Below, in pieces: positions 15,787-25,977 of a stretch of DNA of 64,000 nt. The notes below the pieces were generated by a model. The model searched no databases. It saw only the letters and a program-made list of their open reading frames with translations, and had not been told where the DNA came from. Origin of the DNA: Sporosarcina sp. Marseille-Q4943 (GTDB lineage Bacteria > Bacillota > Bacilli > Bacillales_A > Planococcaceae); contig NZ_CALSFT010000002.1 of the NCBI RefSeq assembly GCF_943736995.1, positions 1,543,501-1,607,500 on the forward strand, written 5' to 3'. The translations under genes and the position numbers were made by a program. Numbering within the stretch: position 1 is the first letter of the stretch; each line of letters opens with the position of its first letter.

Positions 15787-16299
15787 ATGAAGAGAGTATA
15801 TTTGGTCGGTTTCATGGGAAGCGGGAAAAGTGCAATCGGGAAGAGGCTCGGGACGTTGCTGAATTTACCTTTTTACGATATGGACACGGAAATTGCCAAT
15901 CAGACAGGCATGACGATCCCTCAAATTTTCGAGACGTATGGCGAGGAAGGGTTCAGGGAGATGGAAACGGAGTTCCTGCGCAATTTCCATGATGAATATT
16001 GTATAATCGCAACCGGCGGCGGTGTGGCAATGCGGGAGGAAAACAGGAAGATTATGAGAAGGACAGGACTTGTCTTTTACTTAAACTCCACTTTTCGTGA
16101 TATATGGCGCAGGATTTCCACTGATAGAAACAGGCCGATCGTACAACAGTCATCTAGATATGAATTGGAAAAGCTCTTTCACAACAGGAAGCCGTTTTAT
16201 TTGCAAAGTGCCCATTTCAAAGTCGAAACAACAAATAGGACATTAAATGAAATTACGCAGTATATTGCTTCTCAGATTATTAGATTGAAAAACGGCTAA
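15787..16299 (+). CDS. aroK: Shikimate kinase
   Basis: Phosphorylates shikimate at O3 with ATP in aromatic amino acid synthesis. 170 aa, normal length. P-loop GFMGSGKS (8-15), shikimate-binding DMDTEIANQTG and the GGG motif IATGGGVAMREEN, lid region RISTDRNRP. Follows comGG by four bases, so transcribed with the comG operon or from an internal start. Confidence 0.93.
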   Translation: MKRVYLVGFMGSGKSAIGKRLGTLLNLPFYDMDTEIANQTGMTIPQIFETYGEEGFREMETEFLRNFHDEYCIIATGGGVAMREENRKIMRRTGLVFYLNSTFRDIWRRISTDRNRPIVQQSSRYELEKLFHNRKPFYLQSAHFKVETTNRTLNEITQYIASQIIRLKNG

Positions 16300-16392
16300 T
16301 GAATGCATCTGAAATGTTTGATGATTAAAACACGAACATTAATTTACTTTATCTTGTTTTTGTTCGCGTATATAATAAAATATGAAAAAGGA

Positions 16393-16421
16393 TTGCGCTT
16401 GCAAAAATGAAATGTTAAGAT
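16393..16421 (+). promoter_or_regulatory. Candidate sigma-A promoter of the gcv operon
   Basis: TTGCGC (16393-16398), 17-base spacer, TAAGAT (16416-16421), about 70 bases before the first glycine aptamer. An overlapping alternative is TTGCAA with TATAAG. The remainder of 16300-16490 is AT-rich and shows nothing else. Confidence 0.45.
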
Positions 16422-16490
16422 ATAAGGCGAAAGGACAGTTATTCGTCTGAATTTTAATCATTTTATCTTTAATTGCATATGGCGGATGAT

Positions 16491-16658
16491 TGAATGGGGA
16501 GAGCACGCATTAGGCGTCGCCGAAGGAGCAAGTAACGCAAGTTATGAATCTCTCAGGTAAAAAGACTCATTCATGACGCGTCTCTGGAGAGTGCCGATAT
16601 TTTTCGGCCACCAAAGAGGAAAGCCGCAAGGTCAAACTTTCAGGTACACGGACAGAGG
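16491..16658 (+). ncRNA. Tandem glycine riboswitch (gcvT type)
   Basis: Two glycine aptamers in series. Aptamer 1 (about 16491-16575) has GGGAGAGC, GCGTCGCCGAAGGAGCAA and CTCTCAGGTAAAAAGAC, closed by TGAATG/CATTCA. Aptamer 2 (about 16581-16658) has CTGGAGAGTGCCG, GGCCACCAAAGAGGAAAGCCG and ACTTTCAGGTACACGGACAGAGG. The 3' strand of aptamer 2 runs into the terminator stem, so glycine binding should prevent termination and switch the gcv genes on. Confidence 0.93.
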
Positions 16659-16690
16659 TTCTCTTAATTTAAGGGGACTTCTGTCTTTTT
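16652..16690 (+). terminator. Riboswitch expression-platform terminator
   Basis: GACAGAGGTTCTCTT pairs (with a few G-U pairs) with AAGGGGACTTCTGTC around AATTT, then TTTTTTT. The GACAGAGG segment is shared with the closing stem of aptamer 2. Confidence 0.8.
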
Positions 16691-16714
16691 TTATCAATTC
16701 ATTTCAAGGGGGAT

Positions 16715-17818
16715 ATGGCTTTGACAGAAACTTTGAAACGTACCGCTCTCTTTAATAGTTATCAAGAGTACGGTGGAAAGACGATTGATTTCGGAGGTTG
16801 GGAATTGCCTGTTCAGTTCTCAGGCATTAAAGCTGAACATGAAGCCGTACGTACGAAAGCTGGCCTATTTGACGTTTCGCATATGGGTGAAGTTTTTGTT
16901 TCAGGCGAGGATGCACTTTCCTTCCTGCAAGGATTAGTAACAAATGATGTATCCAAATTGAAGGACGGCCAAGCGCAATATACTGCAATGTGTTACGAGA
17001 ATGGCGGAACAGTGGATGATCTGCTCATCTACAAAAGAAAAGAAAATGATTACTTGCTCGTTGTGAACGCTTCAAACATTGAAAAGGATGTTCAGTGGAT
17101 GAAGCAGCATGCAACTGGGAACGTAGTCATCGAAGATCGGTCGGACGAGTATGGCCTGCTTGCATTACAAGGCCCAAAAGCGCAAGAAGTATTGCAGAAA
17201 TTGACTTCAGAACCATTGGATGAAATCAAGTTCTTCCGTTTCAAAGAAGATGTCGATGTCGCTGGACACAATGTTCTCATTTCCCGGACAGGGTATACCG
17301 GTGAAGATGGTTTCGAGATCTATGGATCGCCAGAATCGATGGTCGCTCTTTGGCCTGCGATTTTAAAAGCTGGAGAAGAGGAGGGGGTTGTGCCTGCAGG
17401 TTTAGGCGCTCGTGATACGCTCCGATTCGAAGCGGGTCTGCCGCTTTATGGCCAAGAATTGTCGAAAGATATTTCGCCTCTTGAAGCAGGCTTGGGATTT
17501 GTTGTCAGGTTGAATAAAGAAGCGGATTTCATAGGCAAAGAAGTGCTCGCTGCACAGAAAGAGAATGGCGTGCCAAGGAAGCTTGTCGGTCTTGAAATGA
17601 TTGATAAAGGAATTCCGCGGACCGGCTATAAAGTGTTTATTGGTGAGAAGGAAATCGGGGAAGTCACTACTGGAACACAATCGCCTACATTGAAAAAGAA
17701 TATTGGATTCGCCCTTCTTGCAACGGAACATACTGACGAAGGAACTGAAGTGGAAGTAGAAGTGCGTAGCAAACGATTGAAAGCAGTATTGATTGCTACA
17801 CCTTTCTACAAACGATAA
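16715..17818 (+). CDS. gcvT: Glycine cleavage system T protein (aminomethyltransferase)
   Basis: 367 aa. Transfers the methylene carbon from aminomethyl-lipoyl GcvH to tetrahydrofolate, releasing ammonia. Folate-binding T-fold domain with [32 protein letters not shown] (conserved substrate motif) and [13 protein letters not shown] blocks. First gene behind the glycine riboswitch; CAAGGGGG serves as ribosome-binding site. GcvH is not in this window. Confidence 0.96.
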   Translation: MALTETLKRTALFNSYQEYGGKTIDFGGWELPVQFSGIKAEHEAVRTKAGLFDVSHMGEVFVSGEDALSFLQGLVTNDVSKLKDGQAQYTAMCYENGGTVDDLLIYKRKENDYLLVVNASNIEKDVQWMKQHATGNVVIEDRSDEYGLLALQGPKAQEVLQKLTSEPLDEIKFFRFKEDVDVAGHNVLISRTGYTGEDGFEIYGSPESMVALWPAILKAGEEEGVVPAGLGARDTLRFEAGLPLYGQELSKDISPLEAGLGFVVRLNKEADFIGKEVLAAQKENGVPRKLVGLEMIDKGIPRTGYKVFIGEKEIGEVTTGTQSPTLKKNIGFALLATEHTDEGTEVEVEVRSKRLKAVLIATPFYKR

Positions 17819-17843
17819 ATGAATGAAGAGGAGACATGTTGAT

Positions 17844-19190
17844 ATGAAGCATCGTTATATTCCTATGACGGAAACGGATCGTAAAGAAATGCTATCGGCA
17901 ATCGGAATTGCGACGGTTGATGAGCTATTTGATGATATTCCTGAAAAGGTTCGCTTTAAAGGCGAGTTGAATATTAAGGAAGCCAAATCCGAATCGGCAT
18001 TGATGAAAGAGCTTGCGCAGCTTGCAGCGAAAAACGCGGATGCACGCACATATGCATCTTTCCTCGGAGCAGGCGTGTATGATCACTATAAGCCGGTCAT
18101 CGTCGATCATGTCATCTCGCGTTCTGAATTCTATACAGCTTATACACCGTACCAACCTGAAATCTCACAAGGGGAACTGCAAGCCATCTTCGAATTCCAA
18201 ACAATGATTTGTGAATTGACAGGAATGGACATTGCCAACTCATCAATGTATGACGGTGGTACTTCACTGGCGGAAGCTGGAACGATGGCGGCAGGACATA
18301 CACGCCGCACGAAAATCCTCGTTTCCGAAACGGTCCATCCTGAAGCGCGGGATGTAGTGGCATCCTATGCGGCAGGTCAATTTATCGATGTTGTCACAAT
18401 TCCTCATAAAGATGGTGTAACGGATGTGGAATTGCTTGAGGAGTTGCTCGATGATAATACAGCAGCAGTTCTCGTCCAGTACCCGAACTTCTTCGGCCAG
18501 GTAGAAGACATCCAAAAAATTGGGGACATTACTCATGACAAAGGCGGCTTGTTAGTCGTATCGGCGAATCCGCTAGCACTAGGTGTATTGATGCCACCAG
18601 GCAAATTGGGCGCGGATATTACAGTTGGTGATGCGCAGCCGTTCGGCATATCCGAACAATTCGGTGGTCCGCATTGCGGATACTTTGCAACTACAAAAAA
18701 ATTGATGAGGAAAATGCCTGGAAGATTGGTAGGGGAAACTACTGACAGCGAAGGCAGACGCGGATATGTACTGACACTTCAAGCACGTGAACAACATATC
18801 CGACGTGACAAAGCGACATCCAATATTTGTTCGAACCAAGCATTGAATGCTCTTGCAGCTTCAGTTGCAATGACCGCCTTAGGAAAAGCTGGTGCAAAGG
18901 AAATCGCATACCAAAACATAGCAAAAACGGCATATGCGAAAAGTGCGTTTGAGAAAGCTGGCTTTGAAGTGAAATATGGCGGAGCTCATTTCAATGAAAT
19001 TGTCGTGGCACTTCAGAAGCCGGTTAAAGAAGTGAATGCGAAGCTTCTTGAAAAAGGAATAATCGGCGGATATGATCTTGGATTGACGTACCCTGAGCTT
19101 TCCAACCATGTATTGATTGCCGTCACGGAACAGCGTACGAAAGAAGAAATCGATGCACTTGTGCAGGAAATGGAGGCCCTTCATGCATAA
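17844..19190 (+). CDS. gcvPA: Glycine dehydrogenase (decarboxylating) subunit 1
   Basis: 448 aa, one half of the split P protein found in Firmicutes. With GcvPB it decarboxylates glycine using PLP and passes the aminomethyl group to lipoyl-Gcv[23 protein letters not shown] and GQPFG-like VGDAQPFGI blocks are conserved. The frame is open from 17823, but GAGGAG (17828-17833) points to 17844. It overlaps gcvPB by 8 bases. Confidence 0.95.
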   Translation: MKHRYIPMTETDRKEMLSAIGIATVDELFDDIPEKVRFKGELNIKEAKSESALMKELAQLAAKNADARTYASFLGAGVYDHYKPVIVDHVISRSEFYTAYTPYQPEISQGELQAIFEFQTMICELTGMDIANSSMYDGGTSLAEAGTMAAGHTRRTKILVSETVHPEARDVVASYAAGQFIDVVTIPHKDGVTDVELLEELLDDNTAAVLVQYPNFFGQVEDIQKIGDITHDKGGLLVVSANPLALGVLMPPGKLGADITVGDAQPFGISEQFGGPHCGYFATTKKLMRKMPGRLVGETTDSEGRRGYVLTLQAREQHIRRDKATSNICSNQALNALAASVAMTALGKAGAKEIAYQNIAKTAYAKSAFEKAGFEVKYGGAHFNEIVVALQKPVKEVNAKLLEKGIIGGYDLGLTYPELSNHVLIAVTEQRTKEEIDALVQEMEALHA

Positions 19191-20664
19191 AGATAACCAA
19201 CCGCTCATTTTCGAAATTACAAAAGCAGGCCGGATCGGCTATAGCTTGCCAGAGCTAGATGTACCTGAAATCGATCTTTCAAGCCATTTGCCGGAAGGCC
19301 TTCTTAGAGAGGAATCTCCTGAGCTTCCAGAAGTTTCTGAGCTTGATATTATGCGTCATTATACAGCATTGTCCAACCGTAACCACGGGGTAGACACCGG
19401 CTTTTATCCACTTGGATCTTGTACGATGAAGTATAATCCAAAAATCAATGAGGCGGTGGCAAGATTCCCTGGGTTTGCGAACATTCACCCGTTGCAGGAT
19501 GAATCGACTGTTCAAGGTGCAATGGAAATGATGTATGACCTACAGGAACACCTTGAAGAAATTACCGGAATGGATGAAGTGACGCTTCAACCAGCTGCGG
19601 GTGCGCATGGTGAATGGACTGCTCTTATGATGATCCGTGCATTCCACGAAGCAAACGGGGAATCTCATCGTACGAAAGTGCTTGTACCGGATTCCGCGCA
19701 TGGTACAAACCCTGCTTCCGCTACAGTCGCAGGTTTTGACACAGTAACAGTCAAGTCAAATGAATACGGACTTGTCGATATTGATGATTTGAAATCGAAG
19801 GTCGGCTCGGATACGGCGGCCCTTATGCTTACGAACCCGAATACACTTGGCCTCTTCGAGGAAGATATCCTTCAGATGGCTGAAATTGTACACGGTGTAG
19901 GCGGAAAATTATATTATGATGGTGCAAACTTAAATGCCGTCATGGCCAAAGCTCGTCCAGGGGACATGGGCTTTGATGCGGTGCACTTGAACTTGCATAA
20001 GACATTTACAGGCCCTCACGGCGGCGGCGGCCCAGGATCTGGTCCTGTCGGTGTAACGAAGGAATTGGCACCATTCTTGCCAAAACCGATTCTTGTAAAA
20101 GAGAATGACCGTTATACATTCGAATACAACGTTCCTCAATCAATTGGACGCGTCAAACCATTCTATGGCAACTTTGGCATCTATTTGCGTGCGTACACAT
20201 ATATCCGCTCAATGGGTCCAGATGGCTTGAAAGCTGTCACGGAGAACGCGGTATTGAATGCAAACTATATGATGCGCAAACTGGAGCCTTATTTCGACCT
20301 GCCTTACAAGCAGCACTGTAAGCATGAGTTCGTATTATCAGGCCGTCGCCAGAAGAAATTGGGCGTCCGTACATTGGATGTGGCGAAACGGCTGCTCGAC
20401 TTCGGATTCCATCCACCTACAATCTACTTCCCGTTGAATGTAGAAGAGGCAATCATGATTGAGCCTACCGAAACGGAATCGAAGGAGACGCTTGATTCAT
20501 TCATCGACGTTATGATCCAAATTGCGAAGGAAGCCGAAGAGAATCCTGAAATCGTACAGGAAGCGCCTCATACGACGGTTATCAACCGCCTTGATGAAAC
20601 GAAAGCGGCACGTCAACCGGTGTTGAGGTATACAAAAAAAGAAGAAGAGCCTGTGCATGCTTGA
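19183..20664 (+). CDS. gcvPB: Glycine dehydrogenase (decarboxylating) subunit 2
   Basis: 493 aa, the PLP-carrying half of the P protein. The Schiff-base lysine is K273 in [26 protein letters not shown] and [12 protein letters not shown] are family blocks. The frame extends upstream into gcvPA, but the ATG at 19183 next to GGAGG gives the family N-terminus. Last gene of the riboswitch-controlled operon. Confidence 0.95.
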   Translation: MHKDNQPLIFEITKAGRIGYSLPELDVPEIDLSSHLPEGLLREESPELPEVSELDIMRHYTALSNRNHGVDTGFYPLGSCTMKYNPKINEAVARFPGFANIHPLQDESTVQGAMEMMYDLQEHLEEITGMDEVTLQPAAGAHGEWTALMMIRAFHEANGESHRTKVLVPDSAHGTNPASATVAGFDTVTVKSNEYGLVDIDDLKSKVGSDTAALMLTNPNTLGLFEEDILQMAEIVHGVGGKLYYDGANLNAVMAKARPGDMGFDAVHLNLHKTFTGPHGGGGPGSGPVGVTKELAPFLPKPILVKENDRYTFEYNVPQSIGRVKPFYGNFGIYLRAYTYIRSMGPDGLKAVTENAVLNANYMMRKLEPYFDLPYKQHCKHEFVLSGRRQKKLGVRTLDVAKRLLDFGFHPPTIYFPLNVEEAIMIEPTETESKETLDSFIDVMIQIAKEAEENPEIVQEAPHTTVINRLDETKAARQPVLRYTKKEEEPVHA

Positions 20665-20676
20665 TATGAAATAAAG

Positions 20677-20709
20677 AAAGGAGAGGCCCTGTAACCGGGT
20701 CTCTCCTTT
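20677..20709. terminator. Bidirectional terminator after gcvPB
   Basis: AAAGGAGAG-CCC pairs with GGG-CTCTCCTTT around a short loop; separates gcvPB from the convergent rhodanese-like gene. Confidence 0.8.
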
Positions 20710-20723
20710 GTCTATTCGGACGA

Positions 20724-21101
20724 TTATTTACTTTTCACTTTGCCTGTCCATGTTCGGAATCCGCCTTGCAATTGATAGAGTTGGGTATAGTCCCTTTTCT
20801 TCAAGAACATAGCAGCTCGTGAGCTCTTCCCGCCGTTCTGATCATAAAGATAGACCGGCTTGTCCGGACGTATTTCTTTAAAGCGTTGACGGAACTGTGA
20901 ATACGGGATGTTGCGGGCGCCTAAAATATGACCCGCCTCAAATTCCTTCGGTTCACGCACATCGATCAATTGCGCTTTTCGGTATCCTTCGATGAATTGC
21001 TCCTGTGTTAAATTTGTAACTGCTTTTTTGACACGAAACATCATAATGACGAAATACAAAATGATGGCGAGTATAACTGCTCCAAGAATATAATAATCCA
21101 C
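20724..21101 (-). CDS. Rhodanese-like domain protein, catalytic Cys missing (YqhL-like)
   Basis: 125 aa, GTG start at 21101 behind AAAGGGGA. One N-terminal membrane helix (about 4-22) and a cytoplasmic rhodanese-like fold (about 35-122) with LIDVREPKEFEAGHI. In the active-site loop the residue that is Cys in sulfurtransferases is Asp (LYDQNGGKSSRAA), so sulfur transfer by the usual route is unlikely; a binding role is more probable. Matches the location of yqhL next to lipM in B. subtilis. Confidence 0.83.
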   Translation of the reverse strand: MDYYILGAVILAIILYFVIMMFRVKKAVTNLTQEQFIEGYRKAQLIDVREPKEFEAGHILGARNIPYSQFRQRFKEIRPDKPVYLYDQNGGKSSRAAMFLKKRDYTQLYQLQGGFRTWTGKVKSK

Positions 21102-21207
21102 AACCGATTTTCCCCTTTCTTTCTATAGTTCCATTATAAAGAATGAGTAGCACTTGTTCAATGGGAATGATAAAATGATATGCATTGCGGGTAAGGGGGT
21201 AAGTGAT

Positions 21208-22044
21208 TTGGAAAAGACGGTTTGGAGTTTTCTTAATTCAGGAAAATGTTCTCCATCATACAATATGGCGCTAGATGAAGCGCTTTTGGAATGGCATAGC
21301 AGGGGAGAAATCGGTCCCGTGCTTCGTTTTTATGAATGGGAGCCGGCTACTTTGTCGATCGGCTATTTTCAAAGGGTCGAAAAGGAAATCGATTTGGAAG
21401 CGGTCGAAAAGCACGGACTCGGTTTTGTACGTCGACCGACCGGTGGAAGAGGCGTCCTGCACGAGCATGAACTTACATATAGCGTTATCGTAACAGAAGA
21501 ATACCCTGGTATGCCGGAAACCGTCACAGAGGCGTATCGGGTCATTTCGGGCGGTCTTTTGGAAGGCTTCCGCAACCTCGGTCTGCATGCCGAATTTTCA
21601 TTGCCCGTGTCGAAAGAACAGAACGATAACTTGAAAAGACCGAAAAGCGCTGTTTGTTTCGATGCGCCAAGCTGGTATGAACTCGTCGTCGAAGGGAAAA
21701 AGGTGGCGGGGAGCGCTCAAACCCGGCAGAAGGGTGTAATTTTACAGCATGGCGCAATTCTTTTAGGTCTGGATGAGGACAAACTGGTATCCTTGTTCAA
21801 ATTCGATTCCGAGGAAAGTCGGGAGCGGATGCGTCGTAGCCTGCCTGAAAAAGCGGTCGCCATCGATCGATTGACCAATCGTTCCATCTCCGTGGAGGAA
21901 TGTGTTGTGGCTTTTGCAAAAGGCTTTGAAACAGCATTGGATATCGTTCTTCAACCGATGGAACTTACTGAAGAGCAACTCCTTTTTGTACAAGAGATTG
22001 AACAGAAAAAATATGCGAATAAAGACTGGACGTTTAGAAAATGA
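21208..22044 (+). CDS. lipM: Octanoyl-[GcvH]:protein/ACP octanoyltransferase LipM
   Basis: Transfers octanoate from acyl carrier protein to GcvH, the first step of the Bacillus-type lipoate assembly route; octanoyl-GcvH then feeds lipoylation of the E2 subunits such as BkdB. 278 aa from the TTG at 21208, which follows AAGGGGG; this equals the length of B. subtilis LipM and puts the catalytic Cys at C150 ([11 protein letters not shown]). [18 protein letters not shown] is the ligase-family motif. Upstream in-frame starts at 21154 and 21175 are less likely. Adjacent to the gcv operon, its carrier pathway. Confidence 0.92.
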   Translation: MEKTVWSFLNSGKCSPSYNMALDEALLEWHSRGEIGPVLRFYEWEPATLSIGYFQRVEKEIDLEAVEKHGLGFVRRPTGGRGVLHEHELTYSVIVTEEYPGMPETVTEAYRVISGGLLEGFRNLGLHAEFSLPVSKEQNDNLKRPKSAVCFDAPSWYELVVEGKKVAGSAQTRQKGVILQHGAILLGLDEDKLVSLFKFDSEESRERMRRSLPEKAVAIDRLTNRSISVEECVVAFAKGFETALDIVLQPMELTEEQLLFVQEIEQKKYANKDWTFRK

Positions 22045-22121
22045 GACTGGAACTTTCGGATTATTTTTCGCGTTAAACCGCATAATATCAACTTCGGTTT
22101 TTTTGGTTCAAAATCTTATCA

Positions 22122-22150
22122 TTGATACGGGTTTCAATATGTAGTAGATT
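22122..22150 (+). promoter_or_regulatory. Candidate sigma-A promoter of nrdJ
   Basis: TTGATA (22122-22127), 17-base spacer, TAGATT (22145-22150). The start site would fall near 22157, immediately before the palindrome at 22163. Confidence 0.5.
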
Positions 22151-22162
22151 AGGGAATAGAAA

Positions 22163-22182
22163 CAACACAACATGTTGTGTTG
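22163..22182 (+). promoter_or_regulatory. NrdR-like operator palindrome
   Basis: A perfect 20-bp palindrome whose core ACACAACATGTTGTGT (22165-22180) matches 14 of 16 positions of the NrdR-box consensus acaCwAtATaTwGtgt. It sits between the candidate -10 and the ribosome-binding site of nrdJ. Only one box is seen; NrdR boxes usually come in pairs. Confidence 0.6.
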
Positions 22183-22212
22183 ATAAAAATATACCAGAAG
22201 GAGGATGCGTTA

Positions 22213-24774
22213 ATGGTAATTGTTTCAAAGCATCAGGAACCAATTCTGGACAAGGCGCGGTTGAATGCGGATATTGCCGAATTCCCGCAAGTGCATCCAA
22301 TTACAGAAGACATGAAAATCGAACACAGCGGGGTATCCCGGCTCGTCATGATCGATCGATATTCGTTCAAGGATACTGAAAAGAAAACACTGAAAGTCGG
22401 TGATTTCGTCGTCCTGACGGTAAAGGAGGATCCGAAGTTCCCAGCGAGGGGACTAGGTTTCATCACAGCGATTGATGAAGAGAATCGTAAAGCGGATATT
22501 TGGATTGAAAAAGAATACCGCAGTGCAATCGATAATCCCGAAAATCAGGAAACAGGAATCATTACAAGACCGATTGATGTCATCGAAAAGCCGCTAGAAG
22601 TATTTTATGAACAGATCGCTAAACGGAATGCGACAGGGCTCGCATCTGTCGAAAAGACTGAAGAGCAGCGGAAGGCATCATTCGACAAATTCTACGATCA
22701 ACTCTCCAAACTGAACTTCATTCCAGCGGGCCGTGTATTATACGGGGCTGGATCGGATACAGAAGTGACATTTTTCAACTGCTACGTCATGCCGTTCGTA
22801 GCGGATTCACGTGAAGGGATTTCCGATCACCGTAAACAGGTAATGGAAATCATGAGCCGTGGTGGCGGCGTTGGTACAAACGGATCGACATTGCGACCTC
22901 GTAACACGCTTGCTCGAGGCGTCAACGGGAAATCTTCCGGCTCAGTATCATGGCTCGATGACATCGCGAAATTGACACATCTTGTCGAACAAGGCGGCTC
23001 TAGACGCGGAGCTCAAATGATCATGTTGGCGGACTGGCATCCTGACATTTGCGAATTCATCATCTCAAAGATGCAAAATCCAAGGATCTTACGTTATCTT
23101 CTGGAACATACAGAAGACGAAATGATTAAGAAGCTAGCAAATGAAAAACTGAAATTCAAACCGCTTACTGCGCACGAGGAAGCGATGTACCAAGGAATTC
23201 TCAACTATCGCACAATCCCAGGAATGGGCGGCTTCAATGAAGCCATCTTGAAAGATGCGGAGACGAAATTACGCGACGGTGGGACTTACTCTGTACACAA
23301 TCCCGATTTCCTCACTGGCGCTAACATTTCTGTTACATTGACAGATGATTTCATGAAAGCTGTGGAGCAGGATGCGGATTATGAGCTGCGATTCCCTGCA
23401 GTTGAAAAATATTCCCCTGAGGAAATGGCAGCGTATAATGAGGAGTGGCATAAGGTCGGGGACGTGCGTGAATGGGAACGTCTTGGATATGAAGTCCGTG
23501 TCCACCGGACAATCAAAGCACGTGCACTATGGGATCTTATTAACATTTGTGCAACGTACTCCGCAGAGCCTGGCATTTTCTTTATCGACAATGCAAACAA
23601 AGAAACGAACGCTAAAGCATACGGCCAGCAAGTCGTAGCGACAAACCCGTGTGGGGAACAGCCACTTGCTCCTTATAGTGTCTGTAATTTAGCTGCTGTA
23701 AACCTTGCTGAGTTTGCTGATAAAGAAACAAAAACTGTAAACTACGAAAAATTGAAAGAAACTGTCCGTGTCGGTGTCCGCATGCAGGACAACGTTATCG
23801 ATGCAACACCTTATTTCCTTGAGGAAAATAAAGTACAAGCCCTCGGCGAGCGTCGCGTAGGACTAGGTGTCATGGGTCTTGCCGACCTACTGATCTATTG
23901 TGAAAAAGAATATGGATCAGAAGAAGGCAACGAACTTGTAGATAAAGTATTCGAAACGATTGCGACAACAGCCTACCGTGAATCAATTGAGCTTGCAAAA
24001 GAGAAGGGAAGCTTCCCGTTCCTCATCGGCAAGACAGATGAGGAAACGAAAGCCCTTCGTGAAGCATTTATTAATACTGGCTTCATGAAAAAAATGCCGG
24101 AAGATATCCGCCAATCGATTTTGGAACACGGCATCAGAAACTCCCATCTTTTAACCGTTGCTCCGACGGGATCCACTGGAACGATGGTTGGCGTTTCAAC
24201 AGGCCTTGAGCCGTATTTCTCCTTCACGTATTACCGCAGTGGACGTCTCGGGAAATTTATCGAGGTTAAAGCGGGTATCGTAGAGGAATATTTACAACGT
24301 CATCCGGAAGCAGATCCGGATAACCTTCCTGAATGGTTCATTTCATCAATGAGCCTAGCGCCAGAAGCACATGCAGACGTACAATGCATCATCCAGCGCT
24401 GGATCGACAGCTCAATCTCTAAAACAGTAAACGCGCCTCGCGGTTATACTGTCGAGCAAGTAGAAAGCGTCTACGAGCGTCTATATAAAGGCGGAGCGAA
24501 AGGCGGTACTGTGTATGTCGACGGCAGCCGTGACTCGCAAGTGCTGACGCTGAAAGCTGAAGAGAATGAAATGGACTCTGATTATGTTGAAGAGGTCGTT
24601 GAACAACGAAAAGTAGTACTCGTTAATACGATTCAGGACTTGCGTTCGACCAACGTCACAATCGGTTCAGAAGTCGGCGACACATGTCCTGTATGTAGAC
24701 AAGGAACTGTCGAAGAAATGGGCGGTTGCAACACATGCACGAACTGTAATGCGCAGTTGAAATGTGGTCTATAA
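22213..24774 (+). CDS. nrdJ: Vitamin B12-dependent ribonucleotide reductase (class II)
   Basis: 853 aa. Reduces ribonucleotides to deoxyribonucleotides using adenosylcobalamin as radical source, independent of oxygen. Catalytic-core motifs: FFNCYVMPF, RGAQMIML, NPCGEQPL (N478-P-C480) and TGSTGTMVGVSTGLEPYF, and a C-terminal zinc-ribbon/redox tail with CPVC, CNTC and NC/KCGL cysteines. The frame opens at 22177, but AGAAGGAGG is just before the ATG at 22213. A cobalamin riboswitch is not seen upstream; an NrdR-like palindrome is. Whether the cell also has class I or III enzymes cannot be told here. Confidence 0.93.
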   Translation: MVIVSKHQEPILDKARLNADIAEFPQVHPITEDMKIEHSGVSRLVMIDRYSFKDTEKKTLKVGDFVVLTVKEDPKFPARGLGFITAIDEENRKADIWIEKEYRSAIDNPENQETGIITRPIDVIEKPLEVFYEQIAKRNATGLASVEKTEEQRKASFDKFYDQLSKLNFIPAGRVLYGAGSDTEVTFFNCYVMPFVADSREGISDHRKQVMEIMSRGGGVGTNGSTLRPRNTLARGVNGKSSGSVSWLDDIAKLTHLVEQGGSRRGAQMIMLADWHPDICEFIISKMQNPRILRYLLEHTEDEMIKKLANEKLKFKPLTAHEEAMYQGILNYRTIPGMGGFNEAILKDAETKLRDGGTYSVHNPDFLTGANISVTLTDDFMKAVEQDADYELRFPAVEKYSPEEMAAYNEEWHKVGDVREWERLGYEVRVHRTIKARALWDLINICATYSAEPGIFFIDNANKETNAKAYGQQVVATNPCGEQPLAPYSVCNLAAVNLAEFADKETKTVNYEKLKETVRVGVRMQDNVIDATPYFLEENKVQALGERRVGLGVMGLADLLIYCEKEYGSEEGNELVDKVFETIATTAYRESIELAKEKGSFPFLIGKTDEETKALREAFINTGFMKKMPEDIRQSILEHGIRNSHLLTVAPTGSTGTMVGVSTGLEPYFSFTYYRSGRLGKFIEVKAGIVEEYLQRHPEADPDNLPEWFISSMSLAPEAHADVQCIIQRWIDSSISKTVNAPRGYTVEQVESVYERLYKGGAKGGTVYVDGSRDSQVLTLKAEENEMDSDYVEEVVEQRKVVLVNTIQDLRSTNVTIGSEVGDTCPVCRQGTVEEMGGCNTCTNCNAQLKCGL

Positions 24775-24781
24775 TTTAAAA

Positions 24782-24815
24782 AAGGAAGTGCTCCCAATAG
24801 GGGGCACTTCCTTTT
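24782..24815. terminator. Bidirectional terminator between nrdJ and yqhQ
   Basis: AAGGAAGTGC(TCCC) pairs with (GGGG)GCACTTCCTTTT around AATA. Confidence 0.85.
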
Positions 24816-24816
24816 A

Positions 24817-25800
24817 TTAATTCACTGGAACAGTCGATTCTTTCATATTCTCATCTGTCGACTTCAAAATATCGACATTCTCAATTCCTTGTTCTTCAAT
24901 TTCCAACAGCTTATTGAAAGAAGCGATCGCCACTTCCACCTGCTGATCATCAGGTTCTTTCGTCGTCAATAACTGGAGCCATAATCCGGGATAACCTAGA
25001 TACTTCAATACCGGGATATTGCGAAGGCTGTTCGTAAACTGCAATACTTCGAAAGATATCCCGATCACGACAGGAATTAATAAAATTCTGTTGACAATCC
25101 TTAGCCATAAAGGATCTGTCGGCACTAGAAAATAGATGAACATCCCGACAATCACTGTAAACAACAAGAAGCTGCTTCCGCATCTATAATGCAGGCGGGA
25201 CTGCGCTTGGACATTCTCAACGGTAAGGGGAAGTCTGTTTTCAAAAGCATTGATCACTTTATGCTCAGCCCCATGATATTTGAAAACGCGCTTTATTAAC
25301 GGCGTCATAGAAATAAGGGAAATGTACAACAACAGCAACGAAAGTTTAAAAAAGCTTTCCAGCAAAATTTGAGCTGTCTTTCCCGGAGCAATGAAATCTA
25401 GCATTTGTGCTAAAAAGACTGGTACGAGCGTAAATGCGAATTTACCGAACAAAAATGAAAGTACGCCGACAGCCGCGACGCCGATCACCATGGCAAGCTT
25501 TGATGTTTCTTCGCCATTCTCTTCTATTTCTTCACCTGGCATGACATCGTATCGCTCATTCGCAAACGTCAAATGTCTGGAACCGATTCCTGCTGATTCG
25601 ATTAAAGCGACAATTCCACGTACAAAAGGTATCTTTTTCAACTTCATCGATAGTGGCTTTTGCTCTTTTGGAACATAAAAATAATCGAGGGAATCATCTT
25701 TTCGCCGAATGGCTGTCACGGTATGATTTCTGCTGCCGAACATTACGCCTTCAATGAGCGCTTGCCCACCGTATGCCGGCGGTTGTTGTTTTTTAGACAT
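24817..25800 (-). CDS. DUF1385 family membrane protein (YqhQ-like)
   Basis: 327 aa. N-terminus YGGQALIEGVMFGSRNHTVTAIRR is the DUF1385 signature; membrane helices at about 110-150, 165-185, 215-235 and 240-260, with the conserved YHGAEHKVINAFE and RCGSSFLLF blocks between them. Function not known with certainty; family members are widespread in Firmicutes. ATG start at 25800. Single gene, divergent from yqhR. Confidence 0.87.
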   Translation of the reverse strand: MSKKQQPPAYGGQALIEGVMFGSRNHTVTAIRRKDDSLDYFYVPKEQKPLSMKLKKIPFVRGIVALIESAGIGSRHLTFANERYDVMPGEEIEENGEETSKLAMVIGVAAVGVLSFLFGKFAFTLVPVFLAQMLDFIAPGKTAQILLESFFKLSLLLLYISLISMTPLIKRVFKYHGAEHKVINAFENRLPLTVENVQAQSRLHYRCGSSFLLFTVIVGMFIYFLVPTDPLWLRIVNRILLIPVVIGISFEVLQFTNSLRNIPVLKYLGYPGLWLQLLTTKEPDDQQVEVAIASFNKLLEIEEQGIENVDILKSTDENMKESTVPVN

Positions 25801-25977
25801 GGGTTAACCAACACCTTCTCTTATCAAGTAAATAGCATATTACGAAAAATAACCAACTCTATAAACATTATAGCAAATAACTTATCTTAATATTGTACAA
25901 AAAAATGGTTGTCGACTCCACCATTAAGGTTTAAAAAACACCCTAATTTCCGACACTCATCATAAGGAGGAGTCGAG

